Assembly (NCBI GenBank): GCA_963853835.1
Contig: OY970828.1
Span: 58,644,861-58,708,860, forward strand
Source: Calendula officinalis
Taxonomy: Eukaryota; Streptophyta; Magnoliopsida; Asterales; Asteraceae
Length of the DNA: 64,000 nucleotides
Reading direction: 5' to 3'
Shown: positions 19,582-34,609 of the stretch, in pieces
Layout of the letters: the number at the start of each line of letters is the position of its first letter
Numbering within the stretch: the stretch's first letter is position 1
Notes under the pieces: generated by a model
The model's database searches: none
Told to the model about the DNA's origin: nothing
The model's input: only the letters and a program-made list of their open reading frames with translations
Program-made: the position numbers and the translations under genes

Positions 19582-22500
19582 ATTGTCGTCATTTATTATT
19601 TTTCAATTGTTTAAATCGTTGCGTTCTTCATATCATCGCCATGGCTTTCAAGTACTTCAGCTTGAAGCCCGGTCCTCAACGAAAAATGGCTTCTGATCAC
19701 ATTAGATTCAAAACCCGATCATCAACAGAAAGCACAAAGCTCAATCAACTTTCACCGAAAATACTCTCCTTCCACCCTCCGACGATGTATAAGGTACGTC
19801 ATCAAATCTCAAAACTTTTCATACTTTTGTTTTGTCGAGGGGGAGAAATATTAATTCTAGGGGGAGAATTATTATTTCTAGGGGAGAAAATTGAGAAAAT
19901 CAAAACAAATTACCCAAATCAAAAGGTTTTATGTTTGTAACATTAATAATAAGTCGTTGTAATATTCGTAAACGATCTCTTTACTAGTTCCCTAGTAAAG
20001 ATTGCATCTGTTATTACAAATTCTTTTAATTCTCGTTACTTATTACTTCAGAAGACATACTGTAACACCTCAAATTTTAATACAAAACATTTGCCCAAAA
20101 TAAATCATTTTTCATAAATAGAAGAACTATTCCAAAATATGGATTTACAAAAACCTTTGGTATGAAAATCAGAGTATAAAGTTTGGTGTTACAAAATAGA
20201 TCAAAACCAAAGCTAAGCATAAATCCAATCTAAAGTTCTTCTACTCTAGGCCCCGCATCTCTATCCATGCGTACCTAAACCTTCGATCACGAACCTGAGT
20301 ACATAGCAAAACAAACAAGGAGTACGTGAGACAAAACGTCTCGTGAGCTACATGGGTTTAGACCCAATAATAATAATAATCGTATGACATATAGACAAAC
20401 ATGTAAGTAAATCATCCATCTAACTAGTCACCCTATTGTGACTCTAATACTTTGCTTTTCTAGCAATCATATCTAGTTATCGGGTTGCCCCCGAACTAAC
20501 TAGAACCACCTTGACTTATTAACCGAAATCCATCGCCATTAATAAGCCTCAAGATACCGGCAAGAGGGATTCGCCCAATCTACCAATACCTGCCTTACTC
20601 ACTGGACTACCTCCAGTTAGCAAGACTACTATCGTGGTTGAGTCGATGGGAATCCACCCAACTGCCCCTCACACCACACCTCATGACCGGGGGTCCCCCG
20701 CATCATCACATCATCTCAACATATCATAACTCAATGGTTATGTCAATCTAGCTCTCGGCTATCACGTCTATCAACAAACAAGTTAGTTCAATACTATTAT
20801 CGGTATAACTAACTACTAACTACTAGTCTACACAATTAAGCAAATAGACCATAACACAAGTAATAAAGGGATTTCATAGGCTATGTACTCAATAAATTTC
20901 CACACGTACTCACCTTAGCAATAAGATGCTCCAACCGAATTCTTGACACCAAATCTCTTGCTTCACAAATTCACCGACTTTCCAAGATGTCACCGAAAGC
21001 CTAGTACAATGATCACAAGATGTTCAACATCTCATACTACCAATAATGTATCCATTAACCTATAATTACCATTAACTAACATTTCCCCAATTATGGTGAT
21101 TTACCAAACCCTAGGTTTAACCAACCCTTAAGATTCTTACCAATCGAAATCATACACTTGTTTCCTTTGTTAATATACCATCTATTAAGTGTATACATCA
21201 TTTATTCACCATAAACCATAACTCCCAATAACTAGGGTTTCAAACCCAACCATCAAGATACATAGATCTAAAGCTACAAAGATGAAGGAGTGAAGATATA
21301 CCTTTAATCTTCACTTTGGAGTGAAATCTATCAAGCTTTGATGAACAAATCGACTCAAATCAGCTCTTGCACTCAAAAATCGTCAAGGAGAAAACTAGGG
21401 TTTTGGAATTGCATTAAATGAGCTAAAACCCGACTTTAATGCTGTCGACCAGAGTTCACGGCGCGAACTAAGTTCGCGTCGCTAACTCTGCGCTTGCACG
21501 CCAACTTCGCGATCGTTATCAACTCGTGAACTACATCACGCTCAAAAGCCAAATCCGCTGGAGACAGTTCCCGATAGGGAACTATAGTTCGCGGCGCTAA
21601 CTCCCAAATGCAGCAGGGTTGCATTTTTCGGTTGTTGCATCGACCCGGTTTCGCCCATAACTTTCTCATACGGTCTCCAAATGACACGAAACCAATTCCT
21701 ACGTTCTTAAAACGATTTATCCTTATTTATCATATTTTTATACAATTTATTTATTTACAAATTTCGGGTCGTTACACATACCTTCCCATGGTCTGCCAGA
21801 TCCGGCCTTACCTTCCCAGGGAAATATTTCAGCCAACTGGTAAATGTGAGGGTATACGTCTAGGGTATAGAAATAGGTGAGTGCAAGGTGATGTGAAAAC
21901 ATGATAAATCTAAGAAAACACACCTTTGAGTGCATCCAAACCATTAACAAACCGGGCAACCATATAAATGAGTGATCATTCATGCGTTGGATGTTTCACT
22001 AGACTTTACTGGCCCAGTAAAGCAAATGCACGCCACTACCAACTACTCAAATTCCTCTCAACAGGAATTTGTTTCATTTCATTAGGGGACGTAGCACAAA
22101 AGTTACTTACTACGCATTCGGAGTATGTTGGTATTGAAACAAAATAACCTCCTGCCCCGGGTTAAGTCTCTTTGTATGCACAGTGTGTCTAGTTCTCACC
22201 CTCAAGAATCTTCCAATATAGGAGACTTGCACTACAAAAATGGATCTCTGTGAATCCATCGGAACACTCGTAGTGGCATCACAATCTGATGTTTCACGAG
22301 GATCGAGTGGAAATCCTGCTAGAGCTAAAATCACGCCAACTCTAAACGCATGTCACACACTTGAATCAACGGTTGTGCAAACGACTACCGATTCATACCA
22401 TGTGCTAATGGATAATCTATGTGAGTCCGGTATTACCTAAAAAGAACAAGTTGCTATGCCGTAACATCTATCATTCTTTCAGGCAACAACTTATACCGGA

Positions 22501-23850
22501 AACACATAAAATTCCGAAGAAAAATCCATGTGAACTCCTAAAATGCAACATCTTTTGAAAGCTGATTAAAATGCACATGAGCGTAATAGTCCACTCTCAA
22601 ATTACTCCTATGATCTGCTAAACCCAACATGATCTTCCCCGGAGCCACCGAAAATATAGGAACTAAAAAGTGAGGGTCCCTAGGTCTAGGTGAGCAAAAT
22701 CAAGTATCATGGGATCTTGATTGGGGTGCGCTGAGGTAAAAATTGAGAGGGGGTATGAAGTATGGGGTGCAAATCAACTTATCACATGGTATAAACAAAA
22801 ACGAGGGTGTGGTTGAAAATGAAAAAAATGAGTTGAGTGAGGAGCGTGTGTGAAAGGGTTAAAGAAAACGGAAAACCCTCCCTAAACCGAACAAATGACC
22901 GGGTAACCTCATCTATATCGGATTGCATATGTTGCTTTCTGATTAAGACATCATGGACCCAGTGATGCAATGCACAACCCCCACTGACCACTCAAGTACA
23001 AAAAGTACTTGTTTCAAAATCACGGAGATAACCACATCCACTATCGACATCTCATTTGGAGATTGTTGATATTGAAAAAGAGGACCCACCTCCAGTCCTC
23101 GCCTTCGTTTGTCCACGTATAGAGTCTAGAACCGAATTAAATCTCTCTAGGACACAGGCACTCTACCAAGCATATCTTTGGGATATTGTCGGAACATTCA
23201 TAGTGATACCAAAAATTATTGGTATTCCACGATGATTGAATGGAAATCCTACCAGTGCTAACATCAATGCCAACACTGAACGTAGGTCACACAGTTTCTG
23301 TAACTGTTGTGCTAACAGGCAATCTATGTGTTCCTGGGTTACCCTGATACCTTCGCGTGCGAAGATCAGACGACCGTACTCCATTGTTATCAACAACGGT
23401 CACTATGTCTGATAGAGGATCTGATGACTGTACTCCAATCTTATCAACAACAGTTAATTCATCAGATATGGGATTCTATGACCGTACTCCAACATTATCA
23501 ACAACGGTCAGAAGATCCAAATCATATCAATATTCCGCACCGCTACGACTTCAACAAACATCAGGAACCGAGGATCAGCAGCAAATCGACAAACGCCACA
23601 ACTTCAAGAAACGAATTCCGCTGCTAGCCGCTCTATCTATGGGTCTACATTCCGTCGATTTGCATGAAGTCTTCTGGAATACTTTATATTGGTTGAAAAG
23701 CCATTTAAAAGTATGTCTGTCACCGATGATCAAAAGGTGATGTTGATTTTTCAACAAAACTGCTCAATGATTCAACACTCAGCTCCAGCTTTACAAACAA
23801 AGAAGACTTCAAAGATATCCAACCTAGACTATTGTTACAAAGGGGGAGAT
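19582..23850 (+). other. Long 3' non-coding region of the Copia element
   Basis: About 2.5 kb without the nested solo LTR. PPT-like blocks AGGGGGAGA occur at 19839-19887, and the functional PPT AAAGGGGGAGAT (23839-23850) touches the 3' LTR. The region matches 110-2297 of element A almost from end to end. Possible small frames (22240-22440) differ from A mostly by amino-acid-changing substitutions, so they look non-coding. Confidence 0.7.
20061..21776. mobile_element. Nested Ty3/gypsy-type solo LTR
   Basis: The 1,716-bp insert begins TGTAACACCTCAAATTTTAA and ends GGGTCGTTACA, flanked by a perfect 5-bp duplication CATAC. The empty site is visible in element A at 228-248, which reads straight through. 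No PBS, PPT or coding sequence is present, so it is most simply a solo LTR left by LTR-LTR recombination. Near its right end (21440-21610) are repeats of GTTCGCG and GGCGCGAAC, shared with 24890-24990. The start matches the LTR at 55959-56137. Confidence 0.85.
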
Positions 23851-24160
23851 TGTTAGGTACTAAATTGTTGTAAAGGATAGTCTAGGGGGCAATGTGTAAC
23901 ATTGCATAATGTTTTAGTTTAGCTTTGTTTTAGACTTAAGCTAATTAGGTTTAATTAAGAGAATTAAGGTAAAGGTATATAAGCCTAGATGTAAACCTTA
24001 ATTCTCAACTTTTGCACATTAATCATTCACACTTTCCAGCAATTGTTCTCTCTCTCTCTAGTTTCTCACTCTAAAAGCCCTAACCATCTTCATCACTTTT
24101 CTTACTAAAATAATCATCCAACATCAAGTATGGATTGATTCAGTGTTTTTAAGCATTACA
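23851..24160 (+). repeat. 3' LTR of the 12-kb Copia element
   Basis: It begins TGTTAGGTAC after the PPT and ends AAGCATTACA, 310 bp. The flank AACCA matches AACTA on the left in four of five bases. Confidence 0.9.
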
Positions 24161-24649
24161 AACCATCACCGCCGGACACCACCTCCGGCCACCGGTCGCC
24201 GCCGCCGCCTCCGGCCGGCGCAATCACATGTGATTGTTAGTAGCCGACGGTGGCTAGGGGTTGCCGCTAATGGAGACGGTAGCAGACAGAGGTTGGTGGT
24301 GGTGGTGGTCGGTCGTGTTGAATAACATGTGATTTAATCAAGGTTCTAAAAAACGTGTCATGGCGTCGCCGCCAAGGCGTGAGGCACGACTCCGCTGTTA
24401 CGAAACAGTCCATGGTGGAAGTGTAAGTCGTGGCGAAGAAAAAACGTGATAAGACAGCGTAAGGCGCGGCGCGCCTTATTGTGAGTTTTTTTGAAATGTC
24501 TTATAAAATTTGATTTTTTTTTTTGAAAAAATGATATTTTTTTTGAAAAAATATGGGATGTAATTATAAATTTAGATTTAACATATTTTATTATAAACTT
24601 CACATATGAAAATCATTTAAATTAATAGATCTATAATTGTTTCTGAATT

Positions 24650-24706
<57 letters not shown>

Positions 24707-24870
24707 TATTAATAATATTGGCGCCTTAAGCCACGCCTTATAAAACGCCATGGGAGTTGGTGGTGATTTGGGAGTTGATTAATCCAAAGGCTGAGATTTG
24801 TTTCTAATGACTTTATAAAAATCATGGATCTCCTTGAACGTTTCACATAAAACATAATACCAGTAGTGAC
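24161..24870. other. GC-rich patch, degenerate repeat and (AT)n tract
   Basis: 24161-24330 is a GC-rich stretch of GGTGGT and CCGCCG with one AATCACATGTGATT (24222-24235). 24345-24760 has related ends around CATGGCG and CGCC and looks like a degenerate mobile element, family unknown. 24652-24702 is an (AT)n microsatellite. 24810-24860 resembles 56310-56345. No gene is seen. Confidence 0.4.
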
Positions 24871-26364
24871 ATTACAGTCAAGTTCCCATCGCGAACTCGA
24901 AGTTCGCGTCCGGGAACCTGACCGCGAATAGTTCACGAAAACAACCTAAAATCTCTGCCATCTGTTCGCGATCGCGAACTCCATGTTCCTGCCCTGCGTT
25001 TTTCTGCATTTTACCAAGTATACAATACCAACCCAATTTCAACCAAAGACAGGTTGGAGGTTAAATTCACTCACATTTTAACCTTTAATCCCGCAACCCA
25101 GTGGTCTAACATCAATGATTCTCCTTTTTGGATCCTGTAACAAGTACACGACATTAGTAATCGATCCACCGAAATATCAAAATCACCGAATCAAACAATT
25201 GACCATTCAAGACTCATAAAATATACATTTCATGATATTTCCAATTAGTCCAAAGTTACCAACATGTTATTTAGTCATTTATGATGATCCAGCCAATTAT
25301 CACAACTAGCTGACTCAAAAAGGGTCAAAACCCATACATAACCCACACACTTCCAAAGCTCTACCAACTAGAACTTATTCACTACTACTAACAAACATAA
25401 ACATTTAACAATTCATCAAGTTCATAGCTATCAAGAATCCAAGTATTTTACTTCCAAAAATCACAAGTTCATCTTTTTTACCCAAACATCCAATATTTAG
25501 CTAGTTTATTTCACCACTTCGCCAATACTTGATTTTTAGCATAGATAACCTACCAAACATATTTCCGTAACATAACAACGAACAACAACCATCAAAATAT
25601 CAAGAAATACAAGGTTTGGTAAAACTCATCTTCTCCAAACCTTCATTAATGGAGCTTGGAGGTGAGTTTTATCAACACTTGATTTCCTCCAACAAATAAC
25701 CATACATTACATGCCAAAACTTGTATAAACATGTAAGATAACATCTACAATAAGAATCACCAACAAATCATCACTTTCCATAAACCCTAGTTCAAACTAT
25801 AACTCAAAAACACCAAGAATAAGTAAAGGAGAAAGTGCAACTTACTTCCAAGCTTTCCCTAACACAAGAAACAACAAGATTTCGGGATTTAGACAAGGAT
25901 TCACCAACAATAAGCTCAAGAACAATGAGAGTGTTTGAAGAAGGAGGAAGGAATGAAATAGTAAATTGTGGATAATGTTTTTGAAAATGAAAGTAAAAGA
26001 AAAGAGAGGGTGCCCCCCTCTCTCTCCCAAAACCGGCCAAAGCAAGGGGTGGGGCCCCTTCTTGGCTTTTCCATCTTTTTCTATATATATATCGAAAGGT
26101 TTTGTTCGTAGTTAATTAATTTAAAATAGTACACAGACTCCAAAAACGAATATATTTTCGGAAATGAAATTTAAAGATGAATCTAAAGATATAAAAATCA
26201 CATTCTCATTTAGAAGATACCAAAAGTCGGGTATTTTAACCCCTTGGTTAAAATACCGCATAAGACAAAAGAGTAAATAAAATTATTTAATATATACTCA
26301 GATAATTATTTAATAAAATATCTTAAAGTCAATAAATTATTAGGCCAGGATTTGGAATGTTACA
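24870..26364. repeat. Truncated gypsy-type LTR
   Basis: The right end, TTTGGAATGTTACA (to 26364), and the preceding block with CGGGTATTTTAACCCC match the short LTR at 55959-56137. The left part (24890-24990) shares GTTCGCG repeats with the solo LTR at 20061-21776, including a perfect 16-bp palindrome GTTCGCGATCGCGAAC (24964-24979). No TGTAACAC start is found, so the left end is lost. Non-coding throughout. Confidence 0.6.
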
Positions 26365-26422
26365 CATAATTTATATATGCATCTAGGCTCTAGCACTAGT
26401 CTTGTCACTCAAACACCACGTG

Positions 26423-26423
<1 letters not shown>

Positions 26424-26468
<45 letters not shown>

Positions 26469-26825
26469 TAGACTTAGAATCAGAACCAATTAAGGCTACA
26501 GAACCAGCAGAACTCAATCTAAACCATTGATTTTTGAAATGAAATGATCATGGAAGACACATTAATGTATTTGATGCGGGACTCCCAAATATCGGTTTGC
26601 ATGGATGTCATTCATGCATGTATACATATATGTATATGTTTCCATGTGTGTATACATAAGTGTTATCTATACATGTATGTATACACGCATGAATGACATC
26701 CATGCAAACCGATATTTGGGGGTCCCTCATCAAATACATTAATGTGTCTTCCATGATCATTTCATTTCAAAAATCAATGGCCTAGATTGAGTTCTGCTGG
26801 TTCTGTAGCCTTAATTGGTTCTGAA

Positions 26826-26914
<89 letters not shown>

Positions 26915-26936
26915 TATATACATATATATATATATA
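26424..26936. mobile_element. Near-perfect 343-bp hairpin element between two (TA)n tracts
   Basis: Arms of about 154 bp at 26481-26634 and 26670-26823 pair with only a handful of mismatches around a loop of about 35 bp. The outer ends read CAGAACCAATTAAGG and CCTTAATTGGTTCTG. On the left is (TA)n 26424-26465, on the right (TA)n with TATG and TACA interruptions, 26827-26936. The layout is like Micron elements of rice, which sit in (TA)n. Non-coding, but a long double-stranded RNA would form if it were transcribed. Confidence 0.75.
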
Positions 26937-27309
26937 GGGTCCGGATCCGGTGATGACTCTTTTCCTCGCGAGGACTGAGAGGACTAAAAAAAAAACTCTA
27001 AAAATGATCCAAAACAAACTTTTTTCAAAAAATTCCCTTTTTAAACATTAAAATCGCTATGTATAAGATCCAAAAAAAAAAAAATTTCCAAAAATGATCC
27101 AAAAAAAATAATATGGATCATAATAATGATCCACAAAAAAATCTGGATCATTGTTATGATTCTCTAAAAAAAGTGGATCATAATTTTTTTTTGTCAAATG
27201 TAGTAGTAATCATGGTGGGTTATATATATATTTTTTCAGAATTTTTTGAAATTTTTATGAGGTGTCCTCGCGAGTCCTCACCGAAAAAAGAGTCAACACA
27301 GGATCCCAC

Positions 27310-27312
<3 letters not shown>
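26937..27312. mobile_element. Inverted-repeat element M2 between (TA)n tracts
   Basis: Left end GGGTCCGGATCCGGTGATGA and the following TCCTCGCGAGGAC pair imperfectly with GTCCTCGCGAGTCCTCACC ... GGATCCC at the right (27264-27307). The interior has scattered ATGATCC and GGATCAT repeats. Right and left neighbours are (TA)n tracts (26827-26936 and 27313-27368). Confidence 0.65.

Positions 27313-27368
<56 letters not shown>
27313..27368. repeat. (TA)n microsatellite
   Basis: About 28 uninterrupted TA units. Frames through this and similar tracts encode only Tyr-Ile repeats and are not genes. Confidence 0.95.
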
Positions 27369-29650
<2,282 letters not shown>

Positions 29651-29902
29651 TAGCGTATTAAGTCTTCAAGTTATTCCTTAATCTTTATGTAATTTCGATA
29701 AAGAAATCTCAACTATCGATCAATATTGATGGTCAGATTAATCAAATATTTTATACATAAAAAAATATTTTGGTCATTTGACACTTACATCAAATTTATC
29801 CAAATTTTTTATTTTCTTTAATTATTTTTGATTATTTTATTAATTTTTTAATAATCAAATAATATTATGAGATGTGATTACATACTTAATCACATGTGAT
29901 AT

Positions 29903-30149
29903 TGTTGGGACTAGTTTTTAGCTTTAATGATGTAATTATTCTAATTAACTAGTGAATGGGGATTAGTGTGTGGAGAGTATAAATGGGGAGGATTAGACAA
30001 ATGATGTAAGCTTTCCAACACTTGAATAGAATTTACACTTTTTAAAGCTCCTTCCCTCCTCCATCTTCTCTCTAAAAACACACAGTTAAACACACTTGAT
30101 CTTCAAATCTTCATGGATCATTGAGATTTTGATTGCTATAGCTCTATCA
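29903..30149 (+). repeat. 5' LTR of the 8-kb Copia element
   Basis: It starts TGTTGGGACTAG and ends GCTCTATCA, 247 bp, followed by ATTGGTATCAGAGC (PBS, 30150-30163). GAGTATAAATGGGG is the likely TATA region. No strong inverted repeat encloses it, unlike the other LTRs here. Confidence 0.88.
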
Positions 30150-30599
30150 ATTGGTATCAGAGCTCAATCCTCAATGGAATAGATCCAAATTCATGCTCAT
30201 TTGATCCAGATTTGAAGTTTTTGAAATTATTTTTTTGGAGCTGTGATTTTAGTTGTCAAAATTTTTGTTAAAAATCAGTGTTTTTATTGGATAATCGTGT
30301 CTCTCCATTAATTCTAATCACATAAGAATCAAATTTCGTTGCAATCCATCAACTATTGATCTCAATTTGATGATTTTTTTTGAAAAATATGAAAACTCAA
30401 AATTTTGACTGTAACATTAAAATCGAAGGCTGATTTGATCCGTTTTGAGTTGTATGATTGGATCAAACTGTTAGAAATTGAAAATCGAGCATTTTGTGAT
30501 TTGAATCACTGTATTTGGTTAAGATTTGAGCAAACTAAGATCAAATTAGTGAGTTTTTTTTGGAAGTAACGATACCTTCTGTTCGATGATGATGATGAA

Positions 30600-30900
30600 C
30601 GATCTCAACTCGAGATACTCAACCACCTCGATTCCGACTCGAGAACAACATCAATAACCGTTCTCGACTCGAGAACAATTGTGAGAATAATCGACTCGCG
30701 AACAATTGATTTCTGAACAATTCTCGATACGAGAACAATTGACTCGAACCCAGAACAGTTCTCGACACGATTGTCGAGAACTTTTTGTACCTGATTCATC
30801 TCGACACGAGAACAAATGATTCCGTACCCGATTCATCTCGACTCGAGATCTATGTTCCGTGCCTGATCCCGTCAATTGATTCTGTGCGACTCGAGAACTT
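30600..30900 (+). repeat. Leader array of odd palindromes (TCTCGACTCGAGA)
   Basis: About ten units based on TCTCGACTCGAGA, with arms TCTCGA and TCGAGA around a central C. The best is GTTCTCGACTCGAGAAC at 30660-30676, which matches the first unit in the 12-kb element at 15 of 17 bases. Others include ATCTCGACTCGAGAT (30834-30848). It lies between PBS and gag, as in the other element. 30164-30599 and 30900-31226 are leader without genes. Confidence 0.75.
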
Positions 30901-31226
30901 CATGAAAGCCTGCTTCCGTGTTTCGATCTTGTGCCTGCTTGCAAACTCTCAGTTTATTGATCACAACAATTCAAGCCCAAAACCAAATCAATTCAAGCCC
31001 AAAATCAAAACAATTCAAGCCCAAAGTTTTGTTTTTTTTTTTTGCCCAAATTGGAATTACTTGTCAATTTTACTCAAATCCTCTCGGCCCAAAGTTGTTT
31101 TTTAGTCCATCTTGGCTCAGTATTTATTGACCCAAATCAACTAAACTCAAACTTTTAATTTTTTTAAACCCGAAGAACTATACAAACCCGTGAACTTTAT
31201 TCTTTTTCACATAAAATCATTTTGAA

Positions 31227-34200
31227 ATGGCTTCAAACGATGCACGTTCAACAGGAACTGATCTCAAACCACCGGTTTTATATAGAGGAGAGTATCCTCA
31301 GTGGAAGAAACGGTATCTCCACTTTATTAAAAATCAGGAGTTAGCTACGGAAATTCTTGAATGTCTCGAGGATGGAGTTGCGGTATTTTACGGAGATGTT
31401 GTTGCAGCTCCAGATGCTACTCCTCCAGTTATTGGTGGTCGATTTCCAATTCCTCCCTCTCGATATAGTACTCAACAAAAGCAATGTGCCAAAGCCGATC
31501 TACAAGCTTATTCGTTCATGCTTCAAGGCTTACCAAACGACATCTATAACAGCTTAGATAGTCTTGAAACCGGTAAAGAACTTTGGGATGAAATCGGAAA
31601 ACAAATGGAGGGAACAGTACTTGGGAATAAGGCAAAGATGGTTACTACCTTGAATTTTTATCAATCATTTAAAGCCACAATCGGGGAAGACTTGGTAAGT
31701 ACTTATCATCGTTATTGTATCTTGTTGAATGATCTCCGCAAAAACAACTTGAGAAAAGAAAATCTTGAGATCAATATCAAGTTCATCAATATATTCTTCC
31801 CGAGTGGGAAATGTTTGGTAATATTGCCATGCAACACAAGGATCTCAGTCTGATTGATGTTCATGAACTTTATGAATATCCACATCAAAATGAGCCAATG
31901 GTGAAAAATATTGTTAAAACCAGACAAGAGACAGCAGATACTCTTGCACTTCTTACCAAACAACATTATATGTTTAATGCGGCTGCTAAATTAAAAGAAA
32001 AAGCAGAAGAACCAACACTGGCTATAAATGATGATATGGATAAAGACCTTCAAAAAGTGCTATAGGCTATGTCTCTTATCTCAAACTATCAGAAAAATAC
32101 TATTCAAGGCCTACAAACAATAATCTAAGATCCTCATCGAATTTCAAGTCTGCTCCATCTGCTACAATCTCAACTGATATGCCTACTATCACACCTTTGG
32201 ATCCTACGAAGAAATGCTATAATTGTTGAATTGCTGGTCACTTCTCCCGTGATTGCAAGAGACCAAAAGTTTGTTATTCAGAGTACTTTAAACGAAAGAC
32301 GTTAATGTCTAAACAAATTGAGAATGGAAAAGTGTTATTGGCTGAAAATCTTCAATGGATGGAAGATTCAGAACCTGAGGATGAAAAACATGTTGCAAAC
32401 TTGTGCTTTATGGCATGAGAAAATTATGAGGCTTCAGATCGTTTAAATAAAGAAGTAAACAAGGCCTATGAGGTAATCATTTCTTTCCTATCAAATTTTA
32501 ATAATTCCATTGATCCTGATACTTGTTTTGTTAAAACTCAGATATCTGAAATTGATTCTTTAAAACAAATCCTTTTAGATGAAAAATATTTAAATAATCA
32601 ACTTCAAGAACGTTTAAATGATTTGTAAAATGAAAATGAACAATTTGTTCATTCATGTGAACAACTTGTTCAACAGATTAAACAAACCAAAATTTTCAAA
32701 CAATAGAATCTGAATTTACAAACTCAAGTATTAGAATTGAAGGCTAAATATGAAAATAATATTATGAATATGTCTCATACAATTTCTGAAAAAGAAATTG
32801 AAATACAGAATCTTAAAAATAAACAAATTTCAATTTCAAATGACCGAAATGACAAATATTACAAATTGTATATTGACATATTTCATGAATATCAGATAAC
32901 TAAAAACTGGTTGGAACGTAAACAACAAGAATTTAATGATAATGAGAAACAATTTAAATCTTTAAACCATCAAATAATAGAATTATCTGACAAATTAAAT
33001 AATAAACACATCACTACTTCTCAAGGAATAAATAGTAAACAGAATATCATCAATAAATTAAAAAATGATAATGGTCAATTGAATTCCCACAGCAAACATC
33101 TTGAAGAATTAATTGCCAAAAGAGGACACACGGATCAAACCATTCATTTGAATAAACCTAAAGAGTTCAAATACTTCAATTCAAAAGAAGGTTTAGCAGC
33201 TAATAATCCAGAATATCTTCGCAAGGTGTGTGCTATGCTTCCAACATTATATGATTACAACTACATGCATCTGGATATCTGGCAGAGTTTCATTCAGATG
33301 ACAAACGAGGTAGAAGAAATTGAGACCTTGAACAAAGCGAAAAAGGAGAATGCCCAAATTAGTTTCAATTACACTTAATTAAATAAAACATATGAAACTA
33401 AAAAGACAAAATTTGAAAATGATGATTATTTTCCAATTGTTACACTAGAATAATTTGAGATTAAGGGTAATGATGTGCTTCAACAAAAAGTAAAACCAAA
33501 GATTTATGTACTCTCTTTAATTCTAGAAAAGAAAATTTGTCAATTGGAAACTGAAATAGATGAAACACATAAGGCGTTTGACAAAGAAAAATCAGTTTTA
33601 CAAACAAAAATTCATGAATTAGAAGATAAAATTGTTGAAATAAAATCTGTTTCTAATCGAAGTGGTTCTCCAACATCAAAGTTTCTCAATCAAAAAATTT
33701 CTTCTACTAAAACTCCAGTAATATTAAAAAGAGATTCTAATTTAACTGTTTTAAATGTTTCAGATAGAACCTTAGAATCCAAGCTTAAGAAGCCCATGCC
33801 TGTCGGAGTCAAAGGAGTTGAGCATTTTAAGAAGTCTAATACGACTAAGTCTAGTATGCTTAAGTCCAAGGAGCTTAAGAAGTCTAGATCCCCTTCGTTT
33901 ATAGCTTCTTCTTATTCTAATTCAAATAAATGTAATAACTCAAAAAAGTTAATTTCTCCGAAACAACTTTATGGAATTGTTTATGATGCTGCAGTTTAGC
34001 GTCCAGTTAATCACTCTGTTAATGGTGTAAATTTGATTGTTAAAACTGATAAAAATGGCAAAAAAAAGTTTATTTTGATAAAAAGACAAATAAACCAATT
34101 TCTCAGTATGATGAACGATATTTTAGTAAAATAGATGCTCCTTGTAGTACTCGACATGATGTTCTTTATAAATTTGGTCAAATCAATCAGTCTTGTAAAA

Positions 34201-34520
34201 CTTGCTTTCCAAATCTGTGCAAAACATTATTCTCTCGACCACTAAGATCTACCATTACACGTTCATACCCACCAATCTCTGAAAAATCTTCATATATTCG
34301 TCGTCTCGTGTATCGGGAAGTTTCCTCCCCAAAATCGTCTAATTCGGGTTCCCCGTCGAATTCTCACAAGATGAATGCCAAACAATCCACATTTAATAAA
34401 TACAAATGGATCAAAAATGAACAATCAAACTGGATTTTACATTCTCCTGAGAAATCTTTAAAATGGATTATCAAATTAACAAAAACAGAACTGCCTCCTT
34501 GCAGTTCTCCAATACTCTAA
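31227..34520 (+). pseudogene. gag and coiled-coil extension, multiply broken
   Basis: From ATG 31227 the UBN2-type domain runs to about 31795, where a frameshift moves the reading to the frame ending at 32065. The zinc knuckle at about 32213-32260 has a TGA inside it (CYNC-stop-IAGHFSRDC). Coiled-coil segments follow at 32400-33378 and 33475-33999, with the conserved block HLDIWQSFIQMTNE near 33270. A Ser/Lys-rich tail ends at 34518. At least six stops or frameshifts are needed to read it, so it is much more decayed than its counterpart at 13297-16923. The domain order is the same. Confidence 0.8.
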
Positions 34521-34609
34521 ATTCATCACTTATTAAAATTCTACATAAAACATCTATTACTAATCGTGTAGGACCCATATCTGATTGGGTACCTTTTTGT
34601 TTTAATTGT

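Larger units (their letters stand above)
12193..24160 (+). mobile_element. Complete, inactivated Sirevirus-like Copia retrotransposon (about 12 kb)
   Basis: LTRs at 12193-12508 and 23851-24160 (about eight substitutions and a small indel between them), a tRNA-Met PBS, a palindromic leader, gag plus coiled-coil frame (13297-16923), protease, GAG-pre-integrase and integrase (17028-18399), an RT with most of its core deleted, RNase H to 19581, and a long 3' region with PPT-like AGGGGGAGA blocks. The ends are TC (a mutated TG) and CA, with a near TSD AACTA/AACCA. The order INT before RT marks Copia. Repeated PPTs, the long coiled-coil Gag and the long 3' region fit the Sirevirus lineage. A gypsy solo LTR (20061-21776) inserted later. 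Several stops and frameshifts plus the missing RT core make it non-autonomous. Confidence 0.9.

Noticed and set aside
24143..24325. Arg/Pro-rich 60-codon frame starting at the end of the 3' LTR
   Set aside because: It begins in the LTR and runs through a GGT/CCG simple repeat; no domain.
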